Origin: an uncultured Butyricicoccus sp.
GTDB lineage: Bacteria; Bacillota; Clostridia; Oscillospirales; Butyricicoccaceae
Length of the DNA: 30,360 nt
Assembly: GCA_900557315.1 (NCBI GenBank)
Contig: USSI01000001.1
Span: forward strand, 1-30,360
Reading direction: 5' to 3'
Position 1 is the stretch's first letter. The number at the start of each line of letters is the position of its first letter. Below, piece by piece: positions 15,147 to 22,599 of this stretch. The notes under the pieces were generated by a model, which saw nothing but the letters and a program-made list of their open reading frames with translations, ran no database searches and was not told the DNA's origin. Position numbers and translations under genes: made by a program.

Positions 15147-15199
15147 TGCGGTTTCCTCCTTTTCCTACAGTTTGGGTAGAGTTTATTCTCTGTGGTATT

Positions 15200-15228
15200 A
15201 GTGTATTCCATTGCGCGCGGTTTGTCAA
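15200..15228 (-). promoter_or_regulatory. Sigma-A promoter of the metNIQ operon
   Basis: Minus-strand TTGACA (15223-15228), a 17-bp spacer and TACACT (15200-15205). Start near 15193 gives a ~227-nt leader before metN, containing the leader peptide gene and the attenuator. Confidence 0.8.
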
Positions 15229-15289
15229 GTTTTTTCTGTTTCTCTCCGCAAAAAACAGGATTTCTCCCGCCAGCGCACCACGCACCGCA

Positions 15290-16423
15290 TCACAGGCGCT
15301 TCCACACGCTGCCCGCGCGGTTGCTCTCCAGGCAGGCCTCAATAAACCGCATCCCCCACACGCCGTCGGTTACGGTGGGATAGGCGCCGGCCGCAGGCGC
15401 CTTGCCCGCGCGCCGGTCCAGGAGGTCCTGCATGAAGCTGCGGTAAATGTTGCCGAACGCCTCCCCAAAGCCGACCGGCGCACCCGTGATGGCGCGCATC
15501 AGCGACCGGCTCTCCGGGCAGGTATAGTCCCGCCCCAGCGTGATATACTGCGGCGGCTGGTTTACCGGGGTGTACCAGATCGCATTATTGTCCCGATGGG
15601 TCCAGCGGATCGAGCCCTTGCTGCCGAACACCTCGAGCGAGAGATCAAATTCGTGCCCCGCAGCAATCTGGGAGGCCCAAAGTGAACCGGTCACCCCGCC
15701 CGGATAGCGCACCAAGACACTTACGTTGTTTTCCAGCGTATGCCCCAGGCAAAAGTCAAACTGCGCCAGCACCTGCTCGGGATGCAGGCCGGTCGCGGCC
15801 GCAACCAGATGTTCAATGTGGGTGCACATATCCGCCGTGCAGCCTGATTCCCCTGCCTGGGTTTTATCCAGACGCCACGCGGCCTGTTCCGAAACGCCGC
15901 TTTCCTTTGCCACGATAAACCACTCCTGCGGGAACTCTGCGCGTATATGCATCAGTTCCCCGATGGCGCCCGACGCAATCATGTGGCGCGCCTGCCGGAT
16001 GATGCCGTAACCGGCATAGGTGTAGGTCACCGCAAAGGGCAGGCTCTTTTCCGCCGCAAGCTGCTCCAGCTGCTCCGCCTGCTCGATCGTCATGGTCAGC
16101 GGCTTATCGCACACAACCGCGATGCCCTGTTCCAGAAACGCCCGTGCCGCCGGGTAATGCGTATTGTTCGGCGTTGCAATCGCCACAAAATCTATCTTAT
16201 CCGCACGCGCGCCCTCCATGCGCGCCATTTCCCCGAAGTCATGATAGACACGCGCCCGATCGCGCACCCCCCATTCCTCCGCGCACTGCATATTTTTCTC
16301 CCAGCTGCGCGAAAAGCAGCCGGCGGCCAGCTCCGCCATATCGTCCATGATTGCGCCCTGCCGGTGGAATTTCGCGATAAACGCGCCGTTCCCTCCGCCT
16401 ACCATGCCGAATTTCAGTTTCAT
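15290..16423 (-). CDS. Gfo/Idh/MocA-family oxidoreductase
   Basis: A 377-residue NAD(P)-dependent dehydrogenase-like protein. The Rossmann glycine loop is GMVGGGNGAF at the N-terminus; the dinucleotide-site motif is CDKP (~residue 110), the family's usual (E/D)KP with a conserved Lys. The C-terminal half is the alpha/beta substrate domain. The ATG follows AAAGGAG. It comes after the terminator of the iolG gene (16482-16514), with no obvious promoter of its own, so read-through is likely and expression lower. Substrate probably a sugar or cyclitol related to that of the iolG-type enzyme; scyllo-inositol-type activity is possible but not shown. Confidence 0.87.
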   Translation of the reverse strand: MKLKFGMVGGGNGAFIAKFHRQGAIMDDMAELAAGCFSRSWEKNMQCAEEWGVRDRARVYHDFGEMARMEGARADKIDFVAIATPNNTHYPAARAFLEQGIAVVCDKPLTMTIEQAEQLEQLAAEKSLPFAVTYTYAGYGIIRQARHMIASGAIGELMHIRAEFPQEWFIVAKESGVSEQAAWRLDKTQAGESGCTADMCTHIEHLVAAATGLHPEQVLAQFDFCLGHTLENNVSVLVRYPGGVTGSLWASQIAAGHEFDLSLEVFGSKGSIRWTHRDNNAIWYTPVNQPPQYITLGRDYTCPESRSLMRAITGAPVGFGEAFGNIYRSFMQDLLDRRAGKAPAAGAYPTVTDGVWGMRFIEACLESNRAGSVWKRL

Positions 16424-16481
16424 ATCATTTTTCTCCTTTCCGACTGCTGTCCCTCACCCTGCACGCCGAACCAATACATAG

Positions 16482-16514
16482 AAAAAGAAGCAGCCCGCCG
16501 TTTCCGGCGGGCTG
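16482..16514 (-). terminator. Terminator after the iolG-type gene
   Basis: CAGCCCGCCG (16491-16500) pairs with CGGCGGGCTG (16505-16514) around a 4-nt loop. On the minus strand it is followed by CTTCTTTTTC. It separates the two dehydrogenase genes and may act as a partial terminator inside the operon. Confidence 0.8.
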
Positions 16515-16565
16515 TCACTCGGTTCCAATGTAACGGCCGATGCAGGCAGGCAACCGTTCTCCCGC

Positions 16566-17573
16566 TTACTCTACCTCGGAAATCTTAACCGGGCGGCCTT
16601 CCTTGAGCGACTTGTTCGCTGCAGCGGCCATCAGCACCGGATACAGGCCGTCCAGATCGGTGATCGGGGGCACCTTATCGTTGATAACAGCGTCCGCGAA
16701 CGCCTTCATCTCGTCGATGAACGCCTGGGTGTAGCGGTCCCACATAACCTGGTAGGCCGTGCCGTAGGAAGTGCCGTCTGCGCGGGATACGACAACCGTA
16801 TTCGGGATGTCGTTCTCGTCCTGCACCGCGCCCTCAGAGCCGAATACCTCGAGGCGCTGGTCATAGCCGTATACGGCCTGACGGCTGTTGTCGATCACGC
16901 CGATCGCGCCGTTCTCAAAGGTCAGGGTGACGATGGTGGTGTCCACGTCGGCTTCCGCGCCAATCGCCGGGTCAACCAGGACAGCTCCCTTGGCATAAAC
17001 CTCGGTGACCTCGCAGCCCGCCAGGAAGCGGATCATATCGAAGTCGTGGATCATCATATCGTAGTAGATACCGCCCGAACGGCGCACGTATTCAATCGTG
17101 GGCGGCTGCGGGTCGCGGGAGCTGATGCGCAGAATGTGCGGGGTGCCGATTTTGCCGGCGCGCACTGCGTCGTAAACCGCGCGGTGATTGTGGTCAAAGC
17201 GGCGGACAAAGCCGATCTGCAGTTTGACACCGGCCTTCTTTACCGCGTCAAGCGCCATGCGGACGCGCGCTACGTCGTGGTCAACCGGCTTTTCGCAGAA
17301 GATGTGCTTGCCAGCTGCTGCAGCCTTGACGATCAGGTCTGCGTGCGTATCGGTGGACGAGCAGATGAGAACCGCTTCGATCTCAGGATCGGCAAAGATG
17401 GACTCCACATCCTTGGTGACGTTCTGGATACCGAAGCTCTTGACAAACGCTTCGCCCTCTTCGTTGAAGTACGGGTCTGCGACCGTCTTGATCTCCATCT
17501 CACGAACCGCCATGCTGATGTTCTCAATGTGGACACGGCCGATGCGGCCTGCACCGATAACTGCTACTTTCAT
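16566..17573 (-). CDS. iolG: Inositol 2-dehydrogenase-type Gfo/Idh/MocA enzyme
   Basis: A 335-residue dehydrogenase. The NAD-binding loop is VIGAGRIGRVH; the EKP motif (CEKPVDHD) is near residue 97. The IolG subgroup pattern is strong: GFVRRFDHN, then SRDPQPP, SGGIYYDMMIHDFDMIRFL, VLVDPAIG and NSRQAVYGYDQRLEVFGSEG. These match enzymes oxidising myo-inositol to 2-keto-myo-inositol with NAD. The start (17573) follows GAAAGGGG. It lies 43 nt downstream of the TIM-barrel isomerase gene and belongs to the Rbs-type transporter operon. Related sugars or other cyclitols remain possible substrates. Confidence 0.87.
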   Translation of the reverse strand: MKVAVIGAGRIGRVHIENISMAVREMEIKTVADPYFNEEGEAFVKSFGIQNVTKDVESIFADPEIEAVLICSSTDTHADLIVKAAAAGKHIFCEKPVDHDVARVRMALDAVKKAGVKLQIGFVRRFDHNHRAVYDAVRAGKIGTPHILRISSRDPQPPTIEYVRRSGGIYYDMMIHDFDMIRFLAGCEVTEVYAKGAVLVDPAIGAEADVDTTIVTLTFENGAIGVIDNSRQAVYGYDQRLEVFGSEGAVQDENDIPNTVVVSRADGTSYGTAYQVMWDRYTQAFIDEMKAFADAVINDKVPPITDLDGLYPVLMAAAANKSLKEGRPVKISEVE

Positions 17574-17616
17574 GTTTTCTGTTCCCCTTTCAAGATTGAT
17601 AAACGGACTTTTATTT

Positions 17617-18438
17617 TCATCCAATCGCTTTCTTCAGGATTTTGATGTCCTCGCGCAGCAGGTCATACGGGTTCTCCGCCTGCGTGCGCAGCGGCAGCTG
17701 GTCGTAATAGTTCTCCAGCAGGATATAGCCGGTGTAATTATGGTTATCGAGCCATTCCATGGTTTCAAAGAAACCCGAGTCGCCCGTGCCGAGCAGGCCG
17801 CCGCTCATCGCGCCGTCCGAGCCGTCCTTCACGTGCAGCTGATTGCACATCAGCGGGAACAGCCCTTCCAGGATATCGGTCTCACGGTAGCCGCGGTTGA
17901 GATAATAGTTCTGGCTGTCAAAGTACAGGTAGAAGTTTTTCCGGTCAACCATGTCGTACAGCTTGCGGAATTCCTCCGCATTCATCACATTTTCGCCCGC
18001 AACCGAAATGCCGTACTCGCCGGCCGCATCGCACAGATACTGGAATGCACGTGCAGAATGCTCCATATCCTCCTCGGTCTTGATCTCGCTTGCGACGAAA
18101 CCGGGCACCTGGATGATCTTGACGCCGAGCGCCTTTGCCGTCTTGACGGCGCGGCCCAGCAGGTCCCATACGATGTCGTATTCCTTGGTTCCCTTGCGGG
18201 CGTGCATGGGGATGTTGTCAAAATCATTGAGCGCAATCGCGCAGTATTCGATGCCGTATTTCTGCTGCTCGCTCAGGTAAATCTTCTGCATTTCCGGCTG
18301 GGTCAGCGGATAGTCAAATTCATACAGGCCGATCTTGAGGGACAACGCGTCAAGGCCGACGGCCGCCGCGATCTGGGTGGCATACAGGCCGTTTCCGGGC
18401 AGGCCCCAGTCGCAGGCGCCGATTTTGATGTCTTTCAT
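17617..18438 (-). CDS. TIM-barrel sugar isomerase/epimerase (IolE/IolI-like)
   Basis: A 273-residue member of the xylose-isomerase-like TIM-barrel family. Landmarks: GACDWGL at the N-terminus, KIIQVPGF in the middle strand, GENVMNAEEF, YFDSQNYYL, QLHVKDG and GYILLENYY, giving Glu, Asp, His and Glu positions expected to bind a divalent metal. In inositol pathways such proteins act as the 2-keto-myo-inositol dehydratase (IolE) or isomerase (IolI); elsewhere they epimerise keto sugars. Start (18438) follows AAAAGGAG. Position between the permease and the iolG-type gene suggests that it processes the imported sugar or its keto product. Confidence 0.85.
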   Translation of the reverse strand: MKDIKIGACDWGLPGNGLYATQIAAAVGLDALSLKIGLYEFDYPLTQPEMQKIYLSEQQKYGIEYCAIALNDFDNIPMHARKGTKEYDIVWDLLGRAVKTAKALGVKIIQVPGFVASEIKTEEDMEHSARAFQYLCDAAGEYGISVAGENVMNAEEFRKLYDMVDRKNFYLYFDSQNYYLNRGYRETDILEGLFPLMCNQLHVKDGSDGAMSGGLLGTGDSGFFETMEWLDNHNYTGYILLENYYDQLPLRTQAENPYDLLREDIKILKKAIG

Positions 18439-18466
18439 GAAATACACTCCTTTTGCGGAATTTGCC

Positions 18467-18493
18467 TGAACCGGCGGGAAACCCGCCGGTTCA
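18467..18493 (-). promoter_or_regulatory. Perfect 12-bp hairpin between permease and isomerase genes
   Basis: TGAACCGGCGGG pairs with CCCGCCGGTTCA around a 3-nt loop, with no T-run on the minus strand. It probably protects the upstream transporter mRNA from 3' exonucleases or partly uncouples the catabolic genes. Role inferred. Confidence 0.6.
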
Positions 18494-18546
18494 GCACAGA
18501 AGAAAATAGAGAGAGAAGAGAAGATTTCGCGTAATGAAATGTTAAA

Positions 18547-19554
18547 TCAGGATTCCTTTACCTTCTTCGCCATGGCCAGACGGCGGGAACGTGCCTCCGC
18601 ATTGCCGCGTACGACGTCCACGAATACCGCTGCGATGATAACCGCGCCGATGACGATGTACTGGATATCCGTCTGTGCGCCCAGCAGGTTCAGGCCGTTG
18701 CGGATTACCGCGATCAGGAGCGCGCCCATCAGGGTGCCGCTCATGGTGCCCTTGCCGCCGTTAAACGATGCGCCGCCGATAACACAGGCTGCGATTGCAT
18801 CGGTATCATAGGTTTCGCCGGCCAGCGGGAGCGCCGTACCGACGCGGCCAACCAGGACGATACCGGCCAGTGCACACATGATGCCGGACATGATGTAAAC
18901 AAAGTTCAGGGTACGGGATACATTGATACCGGACAGCCGTGCCGCCTCTTTGTTGCCGCCTACCGAGTAGATCTTACGGCCGAGCGCGGTGCGGTTGAGG
19001 AAAATGCTCATGATGACGAAGATTACGATAACCGCCAGGAAGCATACCGGGAAATTGAACGAGCCGATATTCTGGTAACCCAGGAAGGTAACGCCATCCG
19101 GGAAGCCCGCGATCGGCGCCGCGCCCGTGATGAAGAGCGCCAGGCCGCGGAAAATCTGCTTCGTGCCCATCGTGGATACGAACGGATGGGGCAGCTTCAG
19201 CTTGGTGAACAGCAGGCCGTTGAAGCCGCCGCACAGGAAGCCGACTACCAGCGCAGCTAGGATCAGCAGGAACGAATTGGTAACGCCCTTCTGCATCAGC
19301 ACGCCCATCGCACAGGAGGACAGCGCCACGCTTGCGCCTACCGAAATATCAATACCACCGGTCAGCAGAACCAGCAGCATGCCGCAGGAAACCAGCGCGT
19401 TGATCGCCGTCTGGCGCAGGATGTTCATCCAGTTATCCCAGGTCATGAATTGCTTTGATACGATCATCAGAATAATCGAAAGCACAACCACCGCAATCAG
19501 CGGACCGACAAATGCCGGCATCTTTCTGTTTTTTGTAAGCTGTTTGATGCTCAT
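18547..19554 (-). CDS. Sugar ABC transporter permease (RbsC type)
   Basis: A 335-residue permease of the ribose/xylose/galactose family. About ten hydrophobic segments are visible. Family marks include ALVSCGMLLVLLTGGIDISVGASVAL (here ~residues 50-75), GFLCGGFNGLLFTKLKLPHPFVSTMGT, ALGRKIYSVGGNKEAARLSGINV and ACVIGGASFNGGKGT. Its start overlaps the ATPase gene's end by 4 nt. It forms the channel for the RbsA-type ATPase and the RbsB-type binding protein; inositol or another cyclic or pentose-type sugar is likely. Confidence 0.94.
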   Translation of the reverse strand: MSIKQLTKNRKMPAFVGPLIAVVVLSIILMIVSKQFMTWDNWMNILRQTAINALVSCGMLLVLLTGGIDISVGASVALSSCAMGVLMQKGVTNSFLLILAALVVGFLCGGFNGLLFTKLKLPHPFVSTMGTKQIFRGLALFITGAAPIAGFPDGVTFLGYQNIGSFNFPVCFLAVIVIFVIMSIFLNRTALGRKIYSVGGNKEAARLSGINVSRTLNFVYIMSGIMCALAGIVLVGRVGTALPLAGETYDTDAIAACVIGGASFNGGKGTMSGTLMGALLIAVIRNGLNLLGAQTDIQYIVIGAVIIAAVFVDVVRGNAEARSRRLAMAKKVKES

Positions 19555-21053
19555 TCCAGTTTACCTCCCCAAGCTGCTTTCATCAGATCTTCCTGATTAA
19601 AATGCTCGCTGCCGCGATCCACTTCAGCCATTTTCTCGCCTTCGCGCATTACAATGACGCGATCACACATACCGAGTATCTCAGGCAGCTCAGAAGAGAT
19701 CATGATAACGCATTTATTCTGTTCCGTCAGTTCGTTCATGACATTGTAGACTTCCACCTTTGCGCCGACGTCGATGCCGCGGGTCGGCTCGTCAAAGATG
19801 TAGATATCCGCATCCGTGTTCATCCATTTGCCGATGACCACCTTCTGCTGGTTGCCGCCCGACAGCTCGCCTACCGCCTTATCCACCGACGGGGTGCGGA
19901 TCTGCAGCTTATCGACTGCGTCGTCCGCCTGCTTGCGGATGCGCTTCATATCCACCAGGAAGCCCTTTTTCATGGTATCAATGTTGACCAGCGTAAGGTT
20001 CTTTTCAATGCTCTCCTGCAGCACCAGACCCTGGATTTTGCGATCCTCCGTCAGGAATGCAATTTTGTGGTTGATCGCCTCCCGCGGCGACCGGATCTGC
20101 ACCGGTTTGCCGTCCACCAGTATCTCGCCTTCGTCCGGCAGGTCGGCTGCAAAGATGCCGCGCATCAGCTCGGTACGTCCCGCGCCTACCAGGCCCGCAA
20201 ACCCCAGAATCTCGCCGCGGCGCGCCTGGAAATTCATATGGTAATATTCACCGATACGGGTGAGATTCCGCACTTCCAGCGCGACCTCGCCCGGAGTTGT
20301 TTCGATTTTAGGATACAGATTGGTCAGCGTACGGCCAACCATATGTGCAATCAGTTCGTCCTTTGTCATCTCAGACGAAGGCTTTGTGATGATGTGCTTG
20401 CCGTCCCGCATGACGGTCACCACGTCGCACAGCTCGAAGATTTCTTCCAGCTTATGGGAAACAAACAGAATGGCAATGCCTTTTTCCTTCAGGATGTTTA
20501 CCGTGCGGAACAGTTCCGCCGCCTCTTTTTCGCCAAGGCTCGAGGTCGGCTCATCCAGGATGATGACCTGCGCATCCAGCAGGATGGATTTGCCGATTTC
20601 GACCATCTGCTGCTGGCCCATGCCCTGGCTGCCGCACAATTCGGAAGGGTCGATGTCCTGCTCCATGGACTGCATGATTTCACGCGCTTTTTTATTCATG
20701 TAACCATAGTCCAGCAGGCCGCTTTTCTTTTTCACATAGTTGCCGATGAACATATTGTCCGTGATGGAAAGCTCCTTGACAATATTCAGTTCCTGATATA
20801 CACAGGCAATGCCCTTTTCACGTGCATCCGACGGACCGTGGAAAGCCACTTCCTGGCCATCTACAAATATCTGGCCTTCGTCCGGTTTGTAAACACCCGT
20901 GAGGGTTTTAATCAACGTCGATTTGCCTGCGCCATTCTCACCGATCAGGCCGTGCACTTCGCCGCGACGCAGCTGGATAGACATATGGTCCAGAGCAATA
21001 ACACCCGGAAAAACCTTTCGGATGTTTTTCAGTTCTACCGCAATCTCGCCCAA
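19551..21053 (-). CDS. Sugar ABC transporter ATP-binding protein (RbsA type), TTG start
   Basis: A 500-residue ATPase with two fused ABC domains. Domain 1: Walker A GENGAGKST, Walker B VIILDEPTSSLGEKE, signature region GMGQQQMVEIGK, which departs from the usual LSIGQQQ. Domain 2 (~residue 250 on): degenerate Walker A GLVGAGRTEL, signature LSGGNQQKVVIGKW and Walker B IYIFDEPTRGIDVG. No ATG fits: the best start is TTG (21051-21053), 8 nt after a perfect AAAAGGAGG, giving LGEIAVELKNI and the normal family length. The longer reading from 21143 would add 30 residues of uncharacteristic sequence with no ribosome site. Second gene of the operon. Confidence 0.92.
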   Translation of the reverse strand: MGEIAVELKNIRKVFPGVIALDHMSIQLRRGEVHGLIGENGAGKSTLIKTLTGVYKPDEGQIFVDGQEVAFHGPSDAREKGIACVYQELNIVKELSITDNMFIGNYVKKKSGLLDYGYMNKKAREIMQSMEQDIDPSELCGSQGMGQQQMVEIGKSILLDAQVIILDEPTSSLGEKEAAELFRTVNILKEKGIAILFVSHKLEEIFELCDVVTVMRDGKHIITKPSSEMTKDELIAHMVGRTLTNLYPKIETTPGEVALEVRNLTRIGEYYHMNFQARRGEILGFAGLVGAGRTELMRGIFAADLPDEGEILVDGKPVQIRSPREAINHKIAFLTEDRKIQGLVLQESIEKNLTLVNIDTMKKGFLVDMKRIRKQADDAVDKLQIRTPSVDKAVGELSGGNQQKVVIGKWMNTDADIYIFDEPTRGIDVGAKVEVYNVMNELTEQNKCVIMISSELPEILGMCDRVIVMREGEKMAEVDRGSEHFNQEDLMKAAWGGKLE

Positions 21054-21155
21054 ACGTGCTACCTCCTTTTCTGTCCCACAGTCATTTTGCTGATTCTTGT
21101 GAGGCGATCTCCCACACTTTGCAGAAGATCGCCTCTCATCCATTACGTTACCTTA

Positions 21156-22151
21156 TCAATCCTGATAGTCCTGATAGTTGCTGCTGTCGATGATCTCAAT
21201 ACCGGTGTTGATATAAGAATCATAGGTCTCGCCCTCGAGCGCGCCCAGACCGCATTCGATACCCTTACGGCCGATCTCTTCCGGACGCTGGGCAATAATC
21301 ATCGAAATCTCGCCGGTTCCAACCAGGTCAATCGCTGCCTGGAAGCCGTCAAAACCGCAAACCTGGATACGGTCGCCCAAGCCCGCAGCCTTGATCGCCT
21401 GCGCAGCGCCAACCGCCATCGAGTCGCTGGTTACCATAACCGCGTCGATCTGATCCGGATACTTGGTCATGAACGCTTCCATCGCGTTTGCCGCCTTATC
21501 GGATTCACAGTTTGCATCCTGCGTCTCCAGAACGGTATTGCCGGTTTCCTCCAGGCCCGCGATCAGGCCCTCGGTGCGCTTCTCATGGTTGGGGTCGCCC
21601 AGCTTGCCGCGCAGGATAACGACGTTCTTGCCGCCGCCCAGACGGGTGCCGAATTCCTTGGCGCCTTCATAGCCTGCTTCGTAGTTATCCGTACCGATAT
21701 AAGTAACCTTTTCCGTGAAGTCCGGCGCATCCGTATCGACCATGACGATCTTGATGCCCTTTTCCGCCGCCGTCGTCAGCGGGTTCATCAGGGTGTCTGC
21801 CTGGTTTGCAGCCACCAGAAGGATATCAACGTTCTGAGAGATCATGTCTTCTACCGATGTAACCTGCGCCATAATCTCGCTCTCATTGTTCGGCGCGACA
21901 CAGGTAACATTCTCTTCCGGGATGCCGGCTTCTACTGCGGCCGCCGTTGCGCCGTCCATAACCGCCTGCTGGAACTCGTCGAACGACTTCATAACCACGC
22001 CGACCTTGAGTTCACTGACCGGCTTGGAGCCGCCCTCTGCCGTTTCACCGCCGGCATCTCCGCTGCCGGTATCCGTGCTGCTGCAGGCACACAGTGAGAA
22101 CAGCATCACCGCTGTCAGCAGACCACTGATCCATCTCTTCTTGGTTTTCAT
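21156..22151 (-). CDS. Sugar ABC transporter substrate-binding lipoprotein (RbsB type)
   Basis: A 331-residue lipoprotein. The signal ends in LCAC with Cys23; a Gly/Ser/Thr-rich linker follows. The mature domain belongs to the LacI-like periplasmic binding family: VGVVMKSFDEFQQAVMDGA at its start, VDILLVAANQADTLM, IVMVDTDAP, YIGTDNYEAG and DAVMVTSDSMAVGAAQAIKAAG. The ATG follows GGAGGAGGAA. First gene of the operon running down to 16566 or beyond. Binding proteins of this branch include those for ribose, galactose and inositol (IbpA). Confidence 0.93.
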   Translation of the reverse strand: MKTKKRWISGLLTAVMLFSLCACSSTDTGSGDAGGETAEGGSKPVSELKVGVVMKSFDEFQQAVMDGATAAAVEAGIPEENVTCVAPNNESEIMAQVTSVEDMISQNVDILLVAANQADTLMNPLTTAAEKGIKIVMVDTDAPDFTEKVTYIGTDNYEAGYEGAKEFGTRLGGGKNVVILRGKLGDPNHEKRTEGLIAGLEETGNTVLETQDANCESDKAANAMEAFMTKYPDQIDAVMVTSDSMAVGAAQAIKAAGLGDRIQVCGFDGFQAAIDLVGTGEISMIIAQRPEEIGRKGIECGLGALEGETYDSYINTGIEIIDSSNYQDYQD

Positions 22152-22235
22152 TGTCTTCCTCCTCCTTCTTCGTCACCTACAATGCAGATGATCCTGTTTG
22201 GTCCCGCTCGGTCACGAAACCTTTAATGTGCTTTC

Positions 22236-22264
22236 ATTATAAAGGAATGCTGCATAAATCAAAA
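22236..22264 (-). promoter_or_regulatory. Promoter of the Rbs-type operon, with overlapping dyad
   Basis: A perfect minus-strand TATAAT (22236-22241). The -35 is weak: TTTTGA at 17 bp (22259-22264) or TTGATT at 15 bp (22257-22262), as expected for an activated promoter. A dyad CCTTTA-N14-TAAAGG (22220-22245) overlaps the -10. Start near 22229, ~78 nt before the binding-protein ATG. Confidence 0.55.
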
Positions 22265-22515
22265 TGGAATATTCAACCGAGATATTGTTCAAAGCCGCGT
22301 GCAAACTTCGGCGTCTTTTTCAGCCCTGTTATTTTCGGGCAAATTATATCTAAAAAATTGTAATTTCCCGGCCGCTGTTTCCCTCCGCACAGTCCCATAT
22401 TGCAAAATCTGTTCCTCTGCCTTGAGGCGCAGTGCGGATTTTTACAATAAATTATGCAATAAGTACAATATTCTCCAGTCATCTTAGCATTTTTTGATTT
22501 TCTTGTTGAAATCTG
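22265..22515. other. AT-rich regulatory spacer between the transporter operon and the sensor kinase
   Basis: No gene is seen. TCCGCAC (22384-22390) can pair with GTGCGGA (22432-22438) across a 41-nt loop, followed by TTTTTAC on plus, a weak terminator-like shape. Binding sites for the response regulator would be expected here, but no convincing repeated site was picked out by eye. Confidence 0.4.
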
Positions 22516-22543
22516 TTGCATTTTCACTACCACAAGCTATAAT
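22516..22543 (+). promoter_or_regulatory. Promoter of the sensor kinase operon
   Basis: TTGCAT (22516-22521), a 16-bp spacer and a perfect TATAAT (22538-22543). The leader is ~50 nt up to the ATG at 22600. Confidence 0.7.
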
Positions 22544-22599
22544 AAAAATAAGCATGCAACCCGTTTTTCGCTTTTGATCGGAAGGATTGTACCGGAATC

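Noticed and set aside
14967..15193. SAM riboswitch or T-box in the metNIQ leader
   Set aside because: No T-box core and none of the conserved SAM-I segments could be found; the stems present are explained by attenuation.
14920..15342. A 140-residue minus-strand frame across the metNIQ leader
   Set aside because: It starts upstream of the promoter, runs through the attenuator terminator, and has no ribosome site; the 22-codon leader peptide in another frame fits far better.
19602..22097. An 831-residue plus-strand open frame opposite the RbsA/RbsB genes
   Set aside because: It crosses two well-supported genes and their spacer, with no family motif and no start signal.
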